A stretch of DNA of 64,000 nucleotides from Eonycteris spelaea (taxonomy: Eukaryota > Chordata > Mammalia > Chiroptera > Pteropodidae), in NCBI GenBank assembly GCA_003508835.1, contig PUFA01000181.1, positions 2,418,001-2,482,000 on the forward strand. The letters are read 5' to 3'. A program made the position numbers and the translations under genes. The notes under the pieces were generated by a model, which had not been told where the DNA came from, searched no databases, and saw only the letters and a program-made list of their open reading frames with translations. This document shows, piece after piece, positions 28,301 through 43,300 of this stretch. How positions within the stretch are numbered: position 1 is the first letter of the stretch; each line of letters starts with the position of its first letter.

Positions 28301-31300
28301 CTCTGCTCCAAACTCTATAGTCCCCTTCTCAATGAAAAGTAATTCAGATGACAGACACGACAATGATGGGGACTGTTAAAAAGAAACTCCTCCAAAGACT
28401 AAAAAGAGGAAAGAACTAAAGGCAATTAAAATTTCTGGTATGCATGAAAGCAAGCTTCCCAAATCACTATGTCAAATAGAAAATATGCAAAGTTATCTTA
28501 GGGGTGACAAAGAACTATTATGGGAAAAGGTACCTCTGAAAATTCTAAAACTCTATAAAACTAACCTCACTGTAATTATAAAATTCATCTCAGTAAAAAA
28601 TCTCTCTAGACCAATTACTAGTTATCAAGGTCAATGATTGTTAGTTTGGGATCTATCGAATATATTTTATATGCATATACAGAGAAGTCTTTACCCTCTG
28701 AGGTAAATTAACATAATGGTTCTGTTAAACAAGAGCACATCTTCAAAACAGGAAGGTTTTTGTTAAATTAAGAAGTGGCAGGGTAGGATCTGTACTTTTC
28801 AACAAAACGTCATCATCTTTCCCTCACACTGAGCTTTCCTTTATCACATGACTACTATCTCAGAGACACTTTACAAAATAACTTGAATGTAAGGATAAAT
28901 ACAATAAAAAGATTCAACATCACGGAAAGCCATTCTGCACTAGAAAAGAACACGGGGGCACTCTCCCAGTTACTGAGGAAAAAAGTATTTTTAGCCTTTG
29001 AAGATAAAGAACCAGTGAACTTAGAGAGTGTCAACAGTTTAGATTTTAAGAATGGTCCCATCTTATGATTAGCAGAGAAACTGTTAATACTAAGAGCTAG
29101 GAGAAGATGAACAGCTCTTGCAACATACATAGTAAAAATGTATGTATTCTGGGCAAAAAGGGAAAAGAGAAGTATAAAAGGAAAACCTAGTATCTGCATT
29201 TGCAGGGTGGTCCTGCTTTAAAAAAAAAAAAAAAAAAAAGGAAGAAAATAAAAGAAATCCAGACCTATGCCAGCCAATAGCACTGGGAAATAACTAGACT
29301 GAGGACCAAAGGGAAAACTAAAAGACTTAAGATAAAAGAGCTCAGGCAAGCCAGAGAACTTAATCTGATGAATGTTTCTTAAAATCTCAATAGTTGTGAA
29401 AAGATGTTTAGAAATTAAGGAAAGAAAAGGATCTCTACCACAGAATTAATCTGCAGAGAGGGAAAGTGTTATGACTAATTCATATTTTGAGGCATGCCAT
29501 AAAAGCAAAACACCCTTCATATGGCATGCACATATTTAACATACCAGCCAAAAGGTGATTTTATTCATCTTTAGAGAAGCTGGCACATAATTTTTAAACA
29601 GTTCTGCCTCATCTAAGATTCTGGAAAGCAGAGAAAGAAGCATGGGTGCAATCGACTTAGTATCTCAAAATGAAAGCACAAAAGAGACAATAAACATGCT
29701 TTCAACCTTTTCTAAAAATCAATAGCCCTAAATTGTGAAAACTCTGGATCCGCAAAGGATAGGATAGGCGTTCTTAAAAACCAAATTATGCCCAAAATTT
29801 CAGAGGTTGACACAAAAGTCTCTTCCCTACTCAAATATTTAAGTGAAGGTCACTGTCTTAAATGGTACTATTTGATACTTGAGGCTTCCCCTGGTCAGAG
29901 AAGCAAGGGAAAAAGAAGAATCAGGAAAGGGTTTTTTTCACTGCCTCTACACACAGTTACATATATAACTTCTACTCACATCTCACTGGCCAAAACAGTT
30001 CACATGACCCTGCTGCCCAAGTACAAGAAATGGGGAAAAGAAAGCGGGAGGGCGCGTGAACACTACAGTATTTCAAAGTGTGTGTGTTTCTTTTTTTAAA
30101 GCTAAAAAAAAAAAAAAACCCACTAAAAAAGGCTGTCAAGTAAAATAAGACATTATTTAGAAGAGCAGAGATACACATAGAAAATTAGACAAAGAATGCA
30201 GACCACTAATTCTGTCCATGGTTAATGGCACTGAAGAAACAACTTTAAATGTCTTAAATTGTTTTTATTGTATTTGATTTAAAAAGAAGTATGCAAGTTT
30301 GTTGGGGAAAAAATTTCCCAGGTACTAAATCTAAGAGGAATTTACCATATGGATCTTTACTTAAAAAGGAAAAGTCAAAAAATCTTTGACTAGATTTACA
30401 CAACAGAAGCCGTCTTCACTGAAATACTTCTATCTCATAAAATCAGTAAGGGCATTTCTGTGAAAGTTAATACATAACCAGGTATTATGGCTTTCAAATG
30501 ATCTGATGGACTTGGGACAATCTCCTGAGTGAAATTATCAGCTAAGCAAAATTTGGACAATCACCAAACAGTCGATTCATAGATAATTCAATGACAACTG
30601 ACATTCTGTTTTACAGATTTCTAAAAGATCCAAATATCTTGGTAACAAAGACTCTATAAACATTTAGAAATACACGGATATATTTTTTTCTAAAGAAAGT
30701 ACCAAGGACATCACACCAACAAATACTCTATTGGAGACATCAGTTTTGTACCATAAAGCACAAAGAAAAAATTGGACCTGATTTTTTTAAGAGCAGGTAT
30801 TATTAGTTAACCATAAAGGAAATTTGGTATGATACCTGACACATGATTTCTGACAGAGCTACACTCAATAAACCCCATCAGATTAAGCTGGTTACAAAAC
30901 ATTCTCGGATAGCTAAACTGACTTATATTGGTTAAACATTAAATCCCTGCCAAATTTAACAATTTTAGTTTTATCATAAAAAATTCAGCTGCTTATCTCT
31001 GCTCAAAGTTTGCGATGCCATCACTTAAGAAGGTTATTTGTACTCCGTGAATGTGCTTCCAAATCACTTCAGAGCTGTATGGGATGCTAAAACACAATTT
31101 AAGATTTTTACATTACTCAAAATTGTAATTCAATCTGTCAAAATTTTTTCTTTAATTCTAATAGTAAATATATGGAAAGGGCCTAAGGATGCAATAAAAA
31201 CCTGAAGTTTGTAGCTTTAGAAAAAATGGATTTTTCTATGGAGATAAAATGCTACAGAATTAATCACTAGCTATTTTTTAGTTAAAATTAGCAAAATGTT

Positions 31301-34300
31301 ATGACATGTCTCTTAAAAATGTGTTAAAAAGAGTTATAAAGGAAGGAATAATTTGAAGTAAACAGTGTGGCAAGATTTGGAATTTTTCTTTAAGCAAAGG
31401 TTTAAAGTGAAGGATTAAACAAATTGACATCTAAATACAGACAAAAAACTGGAAGTCTGGGAAGCCTCTCTAAAGACGTTCTATGCTATTCAAGTTAACA
31501 CTTTCATTGTTCTTGCCATATACCTATCACTACCTATCACTTGTACTCGTATTAGGTGGACCAAAAGACACACTTTGGGAAACAGCATGGTAGGAAAACA
31601 CTTATAGCCAGAAAGGTTCAGATTAGATTTTCATTCCAGCTTAGATGTTTAATAACATGCTATTTGACCTCAAACTTAACCTCTATGAGCTTGTTTCCTC
31701 ATATACCAACTTGGGAGATACTCACCTCTTACTAGGTTATGATAGTTAGAATAAGACTGCATAGTAAATACTCCAGTACATAATAGAAGTCAACAATGTT
31801 AAAATCTTTGATTGCCTGCTTTCCAAGATTAAAAATACATGCACACTCACAAATCCAAAAGGATGTAAGCACTTTGATGAATGTTGTTCATGTGCTTGCT
31901 GCAATGAGCTAAGAACACAGAACCAAAAATCCAAACCTAATAAAGCCTTTTATGTATAATCTGGATCCATTTTTTTATTTTTAGCCCAGATACTGGCCCA
32001 TTCTTAGGCTTCATATGCTTAATCCCATATCTTTGATGACATATCTTACAGAAACTCTTCTCATTATCCAAATCTTACCTACTCCAAAGAAGAGCTCATC
32101 ATCAAGTTTTCCCTGACAACTACAGCCCATAATGCTCTAGGTTCCCCTTTACAAATTCCTGTATCACAGAAGTTGGAAATAAATACTTGTAATTTGGCAG
32201 TTCTCCTAAACTAGACTGCAAATCCTCTATATTAAGTATTACAATAAAACATTTTATCATTCACAAAAACTCATTCCCAAGACAAACTAAGTAAACATGT
32301 ATTGATTCAAAAGTCCAAGAATGGATTTACAGGAGAAATCCTTAGGAATGCCTCAGAAGGATGAAGGGAGAGGACCTAATCCTATTAACTAATCATGATA
32401 TACAAAAATACAGAGACCCATACAGAGAAAAGGGATCGAAATAAACAAGCTACAATAAACAAAGAGAAGAAACACTAAGAAGTCCATTAGGTATGTAGTA
32501 CAACTCTAAACCAAGGCAGTTATTAATTTTTAATCAAGTTTAATTGCCATTTATAAACTTTAACCTAAGGTTATGTTACATAATACTGCACCCCTGGGCA
32601 AATATGTCCACAAAACCATGAACCACTGTTTGTCAAAGTTTAACAGAAAAAAAAAAAAACTAGAAAAAAGGATAAGCAGTATTGCCAAACAAATAAGATT
32701 CAAATATTCTCAAACTCAGGATCCCTGGCAATTACTTAACTACTGAAAAAAGCTAAGATGGCCTCAAGATAGGAGCTTTACAACGCTCAGCTAGTAAAAC
32801 CCAGATGTATACCAGAGATATGCATTAAATTGACAGACCAAATGCTTAAATTTTAATAAGGCACGCTCACAATGACTCTATATATTCGGACATTTTAGAA
32901 ACAATGAATCTATTCCAGTGGTTCTCAACCCTGGCCATAACACTAAAAAATCCCTTGATAAGGTTTTCTTTTTAAAAGGCAGACTGACCTAGACTAGATG
33001 AATAAACATTTTTCAATTTTTCATGTTCGTCTGGATAAACGGCCCAATTTTTGTTTTTTAACGAGGGTTTTTTTTTTAATAGAATGTTTAAGGGAAAAAG
33101 GCATGTTGCTGAATACTGTGTTATATTACCCCACATCAGGAAACATTTTTTCACATTAACATCTCTGAAATCCATTTTTTCTTAGTCAATCGTGTGTCTT
33201 GGTGCAATCAGCAGCATTTTTCTTTATTAGTGTTATGTAAAATAATGGTGCATGTTACACCAATAGGATACTGGAGTCAATAAAAGGAGGTAGATTTCTG
33301 TGTTTACAAATGCATTCATTGCAGTTGAGCAAAAAGAAGTTCTCCAAGTATATTTAAACTGTTAATAGTTATTTCTGGAAAGGCAGAGTAGCTGCCAGCA
33401 TTTACTCAATATGGCTGTAACTGTTTCAATTTAACTTTTGCTTTTATAAATAAAAAAATTGAGACAAAAAGTGAGGAAAGTGTAGTTCACATTTTGTTTG
33501 ATTAGTTTAAAATTTTTAAATACATGAGTTTTGCAGCAAAAAAAAAAAAATGTATGCACTACGCATTCATCAAAGTTGGTGGTACTATACACTGAAAAAA
33601 GATTCTTCCAAAGAACAATGGGAGCACAAGCCAAGGCTTCAGTTACCGCTGACCAGAAAATTCCACACCTAAGAATCTCTAAGCAATGCAAATTACAGAA
33701 AATTATATTTTGGATGTAAGTATTTTATTGCAGTGTTACTAGCAATGTACTGGCCAAAAACTCATAACAGTTTATTATTATATTATATACCTGATAATAT
33801 TTATAAAACTTCATGATATAAAAAAGACCATGATATAAATTAAGGAAAATGAGATGTAAATATATATGTAAAACACAACGAAATGGTAAAACAATAAAAC
33901 TGCATAGAAAATAGAATCAAGTTTTCTTCCCACTTTTTAATTTTCCATGAATATGTAAGTGTTGATATTGAAAAGTACAGAAAATACACAGTACTGAATA
34001 GATAGATACTTTAGCTGGAAAATGTCCAAGTTGCCCAGGTCAATTTTAATGCAATTTAACCAGCTATTTTCAGTAATGACTGTCTTCCTAATTACTCTGT
34101 GTCAGAAGTACCAGCAAATTTTAAAACATCAGTTTCAGATTTTTTAAGCTTAACAACCTGATGTCAAATAAAAATAAGAGGGAAAAATATATTTTAATAC
34201 TTTAAGTCACATCTTGATTAGTGAAATGAAACTACTTGGTAATCTATCCAGACTTACCTGAAGGTCTCTAAAATAAAAGAAAACCATTCTCCTAATCTAA

Positions 34301-37300
34301 TTATCTTCAAAATCACGCACATCTAAAATAGAATGCTAAAGAAATACTAGTGTTCCAAAATTCTTTTAGCTTTACATGTGAAAAAAATGGGAGATTAATG
34401 CAGTGTGATAAATAAGGACAAAAATGACTGAAGAAATGTTAGAAACAGCATTATAAAATAAGGAAAGGTAAAGTTCAAGAAAGTTCTAAGAAAGATGCAA
34501 GTAAAAGATGAATAAAGATGAAGGCATAAGGACCATGTTAATGGTATATATTTATAACCATTAGGACAAGGGGAAAAACTGATTTAACAGCAAGTAACTC
34601 CTCAAGAGGAAAAAGCCAAGGTCCCTGTAGTCAATTCTCAAATGCCCCCAAAATACATGCCTTAAAAGTCACCTATTGAAAAGGTACATAAAGAAAAAGG
34701 AGAGGGTCAAACTGCTTGCTGTATCACTAAGTCCCTAGAGCTTTTTCTTATCCAGACTTTTATAAAGCTTTAGTCTCATATATCAAAGTTAAAAGCAGCA
34801 GTATTTTTCTTACGCTCGAAATTTAATTTCTCTATTCCTCGATTAAACAGAACATGTGAACATAATCACTAAAATCACTAGGAGGTTGAGGAATATGGGC
34901 TAGATTTCAGAGCTAGAAAAAAATCTCACAATGAGGAGAAAGGACGGCAGTTCCTTAAAATACAGAACAGTAAGAAAAAGTCCACATTAATAAATGGAAT
35001 TCTACTGGATACAGTTGAAGAACCTTATTACTGCATAATCTAATAAATCCAAACATTTTGTTATAACTACATTCTATCAACTATGAAGTATACCACTGAG
35101 GCCAATTCTCTTCTGGAAAGAAACTGGAACCTTTTCCATTCTCTTTATTCTAAAAACTAGCAAAAAAAGGTAAATTCTATTCATTTTGTTTGAGGGGAAA
35201 CAGTATTTTATGTACTTTTTCTCTAAAATGACAAAAATATCTGGGTCCCTATGTTGCAGTTCCAGAAGTTGCACTACACAGTAATTCTAAGGTGCAGTAT
35301 TAAAAGAATTGCAAACAGAGCAGATCTGAATCCATCATTCAGAGAGAAAAGAGCAGATGACAGATCTAGAATGAAGATAAAATCAATTTAGGTAAGTACA
35401 AAAAGCAAAACCAACCTCAGGGAGAAAGTATCATGTACAGTCAGTCCCTCAATAATCCTGGTGCTACATTAAAAGCTTAAGGTTTTTCAACCACCACCCA
35501 TATTAGGCTGAACCATATGAAATGATCATTTTTTGGTAGATCAAAAATGACTGAAATTGGCAATTTCATATAGCTTGTAATTCATTCAACACAAGAATGC
35601 AAATTTGGAGAATGGGATTTTATTAAATGAACTGTTAGCTGAGTAGGCTGGAGTAGAACTCCAAGTTGTAGACTGCGCTGAATGTAGACTGTACTGAATG
35701 CAGATTTGTTTCATAGAACTGAACACAAGTTTCAACCTGCAAATTCAGTGTATAAAATAGCGTTCAGAAAAGAAACCTTTCATAATACAGATGAGAAAAA
35801 CGACTCTGTGACTAAGTGATATGTCTAAAGGGACAGCAGTCAAGAATAAAACATGGCCATTACAGACTTCCCCTAAATTTAATAACTTCTGGTCCAGTTG
35901 CTAATTTTACTATCTCTTGTTGCCTCTCCACTGCAAAATATACAAAACATACATACCCTTCTGTCTTCTTCAACATGAAAAAATAACACTAAAGAGAAAG
36001 TAAGCCAAAAGGCTGTTTAAAGCAATTTTGTTATAAAATTAAAATGTAAGGAAGAGAAACAGAGCTTCAATCAGTTTGGACTAATGTTTACATACAAGTA
36101 TGGAAATGGAGTATCAGCTTGGAAGTGAAAATGACTTAGCTGAATCCCAGTGATGTTATCCATTTGTTATCAACCTTTCCTAAGGTTCTTAATTCTTATC
36201 TGTAGGATGGTATCTGCTTTGCAGGGTTATTTTTGAGGATTGAGAGAATGGTAAACCCCTGACATAGCTGTCAATAAATAGTTGATGGTGTTACTGTTAC
36301 AGGGTTTTATCACAAATTCAATGAAATAAGTTTTTAAAGAACCTTTTCAATTTGTCAGTACCACTTGACACTAGTAATCAATGAAGAAAGCACGTAGCTC
36401 TCTACGGTCTTTGGTATGGCACAGGGAGTGGCACCAGATATAGTGTCCTACATTATAGCAACCTCTACTGTTGTTACTAATTCCAACTAATCTTAATTAC
36501 ACATATTAACAGAACTATAATTCTAAAAGCATTTATATTCACAACAATATGCTCCTTGACTGTCTACTTATTTATTAATGATTCCCAAGTTTCTAGAACA
36601 GTGCTTTAGGTACATAGTCAACATTCAATATGTATTTCGGAAACGTCCCTGGAACTTACTTTTAATAGTTTGAAAACTAAGATTTCCAAACACAATCTTG
36701 ACACTCTAGTATATATAACTTTTCCTCTTCAAGTACCAGCCCAAACAGGAGACTCTCTCTAAAATTAACTCCTACTTTCCCTAAAAAGAGGAAAAAACAA
36801 ATTGCTTTGCCTTCTAAAGAACCTGAAAACCTTCCCAAGTAGCTTCTGCTAGACAGTAAAACAGGACAACCTTTAACCCAGATTCTACAATTTTAAGTTC
36901 AAAAAGGTATCTCTCCCACTAGTTAAATTTGAGGGGAGCGAGGGGGAATCCCTCTCACTCTATCAAAACTAAGAGATTTCTCTTCTTAGAATTTAAGAAG
37001 TTACTCCTTCAGGCAGCCAAACGTGTTTAGCTATAGTAGAACCAAAAACATAAGGTGAAGAGTTAAGCAAAGGAAGAAAGAGGTTGAGAAGGTAAATGAC
37101 CTAAGACACTGATGATGTATGGGGGAAAAAAAATGACCAGAAATAATCCATATACTGATTACTTAGAAAAAGGGTTATATTATTTATTCGTATTAATTTG
37201 ACTTTTTTCTAAATCTTAACAGCCAAAACACCATCATGAAAATTTCAGCACTTTCATAATACACTTTTACTTGTAGAGAAGTCTATTTCACACAGAAAAA

Positions 37301-40300
37301 TATTTCCTGTTAATGAATACCTTTTGAAAAACCTAATAAAACAAAATCATAACTATCTTAAGTGATTTTCTAATCAAAGAGCACACAATGTTTTGAAACT
37401 TCCATGCTAATACTATTATAAACTTTTACTTTTTAGAATTTAACTTATTTTGATGTAGTAAATCCAATCACAAATTCTTAAAACACTTAACATTTCTACA
37501 AGTGTTCACAGCAATTCCAATCCCACAAAGACCTTAAACAACTAACCACTAAAGACACTTAACATTTCTACAATACAAAGGTATTCACAACTATTCCAAC
37601 ATCCTACAAAATCCTTAAATGACTACCCATCACCAAGGATTAGGTAGTATCAACTAGTAGCTTTCTATTAATCAGAACCCATTTACTGCCCAAGGTTTAC
37701 ACTGAGCCTTAAGAATCACATTTCACAAAATTGGTTATGTTGTGCAGGTACTCCTTCCATTTTCAAAGTTCAGTTATGCCACTTTTAAAGACCTACATTA
37801 GTAGTACCTTGTTTTCACTAAAAGAAAGCCAAAGGCAAAAAGCAAAAATAGCATTCAGCTTTTGCCGTTATAGAGGCAGTGCACAACCGTTAACAGAGAG
37901 TGGCACAGACCAGCTCCTTCCCAGGAACTACACTCAGCATCTCAACATCAAACCGCCAGAGCTTTGAACCTTGTCTGTGAGCATCTGTGCTTTATCTCGA
38001 TTTTGTGCATCCCTTAAGCAAAGATGTGTCCAAAGGTAATTGCTGCTTCTTATACTCTATCAGCTTAGGAAAGGTTTCATATGAATGCTCTACTTTCAGA
38101 TAGCTGGGGAAACCCGGAACATTATTTTTCAAGTCAGTAATCTGAGACTGCTAACATACTAATATTTTAACCCTAATTTACTTTTATATTTTCACACTAC
38201 AGAACCTTTCATCCCAAATCCACAAACAGCTATTATATTTATGGAGACAGGTATATTCTCCTGAATGTTAACCTGGAATTAATGTTTAAAAAAAAAATAC
38301 TTATCAGCTCAACATGACCAAAGTAGATTATATTGCTTGGAAATAAATTTGAACAACCTTCACTTTCTGAACATGAAAATGTCCAGATATAAGTTAAGAC
38401 TTCACTTATATGTGGAATCCAAGAAACAAAAAGAACAAACTAATCAAAAAGTTTCACAAATAGGACAATCTGGTAAGGCCAGGAGAGGGGTGCTGGAGGA
38501 GCTGGAAAAATCAGGTGAGGGGTAAAAGTAGTACAAATTAGTAGTTGATAGATGGTCATGGGAATGGGGAACACAGCATAAGGAATGCAGTTAGCATTAA
38601 GGTAAAGGCTACATGGAGAGCCAGAGGAGAGAAAGAGCAATTAGGGGGACCATTTTAAAAACTATATATGTCTAACCAATATACTGTATATTTGAAACTA
38701 ATAATAAAATTTTTTAAATTTTTTTTAAGTAGATCTATATTTATGCAAATGTAATTTAGAGACTAAACTCTTAAGTACACCTGCCAAGAATAACTCAAGA
38801 TAGGTTATCCTCTAACCTGACCATAACAAATCAGTAGTAAAGACACTTGAACTTCATTATTCCTACTAGATAACAGGAATTTTTTACAATATATAACACT
38901 ACCTGACAAATATACTTCGCGGTTTATAAAACTCTACATTTTCCTGACATCCCTGTAAATAAGCAGGCAAGGCAAATATCACTAATTCCCATTCCACAGA
39001 CAAGGAATCCAGATAATTCCAAGGCCTTTGCACTACACAGCATATTACAAAATATGAAATAATCATAACTTTTATCCACTATAACATGTCTCTTTTGAAT
39101 GTTATATCTAAATGAAGAATTAAACACATTTCATACTGCTTTAGCTAGATAAAATCCTGACTTCATCACAAATCAAACCTACCAATGACAGATCTGCCCC
39201 ACTATTGTGATGGATCACTGGAAGAAGGAAGAAAGGCAACAAAGTTAAGATTAAATTTCAAAAAAGCTAAACTTAGATCATGGCCATGCTTTCAAAACTA
39301 CACAAGATTAGGTGTTCTAAACAGAACAGAACGTAATAAGGTGTGGTAAGACTTTAAAATTTTATTTGGGGAAAAAGTTCAGAGCTTAGGACAGACACTT
39401 GCTAACACCAAGTCAAGTATTTTTAAATACAAATCTAGCTCAAGGTAGACACACGTAACATCAACATACTTGGCTTTGACACCATCAGTCAGACTGACAA
39501 GTTCATATGCCAGCAAGCTCTATTTTCAGCAACTACCATATCCATCTGTGCTTTTCCAGTTCCTCTTGGAGGACTGGGAAGAGGAAATCTTTCACTTTGC
39601 CTTTGATTTGTCTTACATTCTGCCAAATGTTAACTACCTCTGTGGTAAAGAGATGGATTAATACTTAGGAAATTTTTGTATGACCCTAAATGAGACAACT
39701 AGTAGTAACAAATGGTCCTAAGTAGGATGACCGGAGGGGCAAGTTTGCAGTTCAAAACAATCCCAGTTATGCCTACAGCATGATTATGAATTGGTATTCC
39801 TTCGTTTCAAGATATCCTGATTTGGAACATAAATTATGATGACCCTCTTATTATGGCAGTTGTTACTACAACTTAGTAAATTTGAATAAGCTTCTGAAAA
39901 TGTTCTAGGAATAGACTAGCATGACTATTTAAAAAGCTCAATTCATATAATTATGTTGGCAAACCAATGTCAACTTGGATATATCAACATTTAACTAACA
40001 AACTGTTAACTGACCATTTCAAAAACAGTAAGGATAACTTTTGCTGTTCCTCACCACTCCTTAAAGAATTTTGTTTGACAGCTACCTAGGCTACTACTTA
40101 GAACATCTGTGAGTCATTTGCCAACTTTTCCCTCTTCTAGAAGTTTTGTGATTGCATCATTCTACTTAAGGGCTGCACACTTAATGAGAAAAAGATGAAG
40201 GGGAATATGTGGTAAAAGTACTTTACAGAAATGCATGGTATTAGCCATACCAATACAGGCATGATAAACCAAGGAACCTAAATGCAAATACACAATCTGA

Positions 40301-43300
40301 AATTACCTAAAATCACTTCATTCACTGTGCCTTGAAATGAGTTCCTAAAAGCACAAGGTTTCTTTAACAAAGTATGAAGATATTTTACCTACTATTTTGA
40401 TAGATACTAGTCAAGTAGTAAATACCGAGATATGTTATTAGAAGTCAACTCGTCATGGTATACAGGGGGTAAAAAAAAAAAAATCACTTAATAGTTTCAA
40501 ATTCACTTTCTTGAACCATAAAATGGAAGTAACACTACTACCCAATTCAATGTTATATGAAATGAGTAAACATTTGTGTAAAAGTGGTCTGTGAAAAGGT
40601 ACATTCTATGTAAATATGGCATATAAAGTTTGAAATTATAATTTTTATCCTATACCTGTCATACTATTTAAATACATTCTTCTATTAAATATTAAGGTAA
40701 AATTTCAGCAAAATCCACTTTAGAGCCCTTTTCAAAAAAATGATGCTTTCAGTCTACGGCCATGCTATTCTGAACAAGTCCAATCCCATCTGATCTCGGA
40801 AGCTAAGCAGTGTGTGGCCTGGTTAGTACTGAACGGGAGACCACCTAGAAGACCAGGTGCTGTAGATGTAAATAAATTAAAACATAAGAGACTGTAAGCT
40901 GACAAGGTCCTTGCAATCTGTGAGGGCAACCAAGGGTTGCCTCACCTTAAAAATAAATAAATAAATATTTTAAAATGCTTTTGGGTAAGCTTCTTACAAA
41001 TTTGAAGCTTATTTGTAAAATTAGATATATTAATTTACTCAGCTGAAATTTCACTCACTATAACCAGGTTAAAGTCAAGAAATCTTTAAAACATTTCCTA
41101 TTCTCTTGACCAAGCTATAAAACAATTATGGAAAGCTCAATTCTTTGTATGGACTTTCAATGTGTTTGTTTGTACTTACTGAATCCAAAATTTGCTTAGT
41201 TTAATACTAGCCATAAGTGTTCTTCCCCATACTGGAATCCAAATTGAGACCTTTTCATATAAAGGTGAAAAGGGTGCCTAGGAATGTCTACAGTATTAAG
41301 AATTTACCCTGTCACTTCAAATTGCAATGATTCATCATTTCATTATATTCCATAGTTTTGTAAGCCAACAGAATAAACTGAAGTATGCCCAACATACACA
41401 ATACTGCACAAAAGTCTGAAGTACACAAAAAGGGCATCTGCATTAAATACGAAGACTAAAAGCTACTAGAAGGGATTTTAAAAATTACATTATCCAATTC
41501 TGCTTATGTTTAGGCAGGAGAAAAATTGCATTCCATAAACTTTGTTAACTGAAATAGCAATTAATTTCAGCATTAACTGAAATAGCAATAATAATTACTA
41601 TCGGCCTACAGTTAAGAATTGGTAATTAATCTGTGTTTTTAAAACTCATTACTAAAGTTAGTTTACTATTACCCATTTCTTTCCTAACAAGACATATATT
41701 AAGTTAATTCAGAACATGCTCCCACCTACCCTTCACTGACTACCAGAATAAACTACGGATGAGGCTTGGTGTTTTAAAAGGACAGCTCTCGTGACTCAGA
41801 TCAATTTATTCCTGGTGTTGATGCATAAGGTGACAAACTATTATCTCTACTTCACATGGAACCAATCATCACAGAGGGAAGAGTGAAAAGACAAAACCAG
41901 CAACTACCCCACCAATGTAGTTTATGCTGACCTCTACTCTCAAAGAATGTGAAAAGTATTCACTCCCTCTCACGACCTCTATAGGACCCATTTTTCTGTA
42001 CTAATGTGGTTCATATAGATGGGATGGTAAGTCTTTTAGTTTGAGAATGCTAAAAAATAATGGACTTGCTTAATGTGACTACAAATGACATAGAAACTAT
42101 TTCTCAGACTACCCACTTAAGTGATGAGATGTTGAATTTAATCTTCAAGGTGAACCCTCCTGGCCCCAAACTCCAGTATTTCCTATCTGCAACCTAAAAT
42201 TGTCCATTTTCTGAACACAGCTTAGCTTTTCCTCCAGTATCATTAAATAAATCATGTGAGTTCATTCCAATTACCCAGGAGAGTGTTAAACGACACTACA
42301 AAGAGGTTTTAAGTATTAGGTTCATCACGGCATACAAAATTTTAACAACGGTACTGCAAGAACAATGAGAAAAACCAGTACTTATAACCAAGTACCCAAA
42401 CAAATCATTCAAATGCAACCTCACCTCCTTCCACTCCTCACACTTGATAAACTGTCTGGTGACTAAAACTTTAGCATCATTTTTTGTCACCACGAATAAC
42501 AATGAATTGTTAACAATGAAGTAGACAGTTAAGATTCTGATTCCTAATGACTCTTTCTTCTCTTCAAAGACTCCCTTCCTATCTTGTTCCTAACAGTCAC
42601 AGGAGTTGCTCCCCACCTGGTAGACCCTATCTCCTTCCCCATTTAGATCCTGAAGGAGACACCAATGCAATGATGTGGCCCTATCTACGGAGTCCTATGT
42701 TAAATAACCAGTGAAGCATTTGGTCAAAGAACCCTCAGCACTCAATTCCAAAATACGATTATCAATGAATTGTCACTTATTTGTGAACTACAATCATGAG
42801 CTTCCAAATCACTTTTTAAAACAAGTTTTAAAAAAAACCTTCCTCTATGTCCTTTTTGGTTATCACAGCAAGTTTACTCAGAGCCTAAACCTCTACGGAA
42901 CAGAAAGCATTCAAATATAATTTCAAGTTTCCTTCCAAGGACACTAGTAGACTAAGAGAGGAACCTACTTGGAGCATGAGGGAGGGGGGAGAAAAAACTT
43001 CCATTACAAACACCCCTACATCTGTTTGACTTTTAAACACTGAAATAAAGACAAATCTGACCTTGAGCTGCCACTTCCCCATCTATTCCCCTCCCCCTCC
43101 GACAGGGATCTTGTTCAATACAAATAGCAATTTAAGGATTTACAGAACAAAATTTAATGCTGCATCATGCCTCAGTTTGAGTTCAAGGCCTTTTCTTCTA
43201 ATTTTTAAATTTCTGAATCCTAATGTAATACATTAAGACTAGCCCTGAGGGTATTCACAGGACAAATAAGAATTCAAGGAAAGAAAAGGCCCACATATTT

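Noticed and set aside
37980..38110. Apparent processed pseudogene-like stretch
   Set aside because: No frame gives recognisable protein text and there is no poly(A) tail or target duplication; left unassigned.
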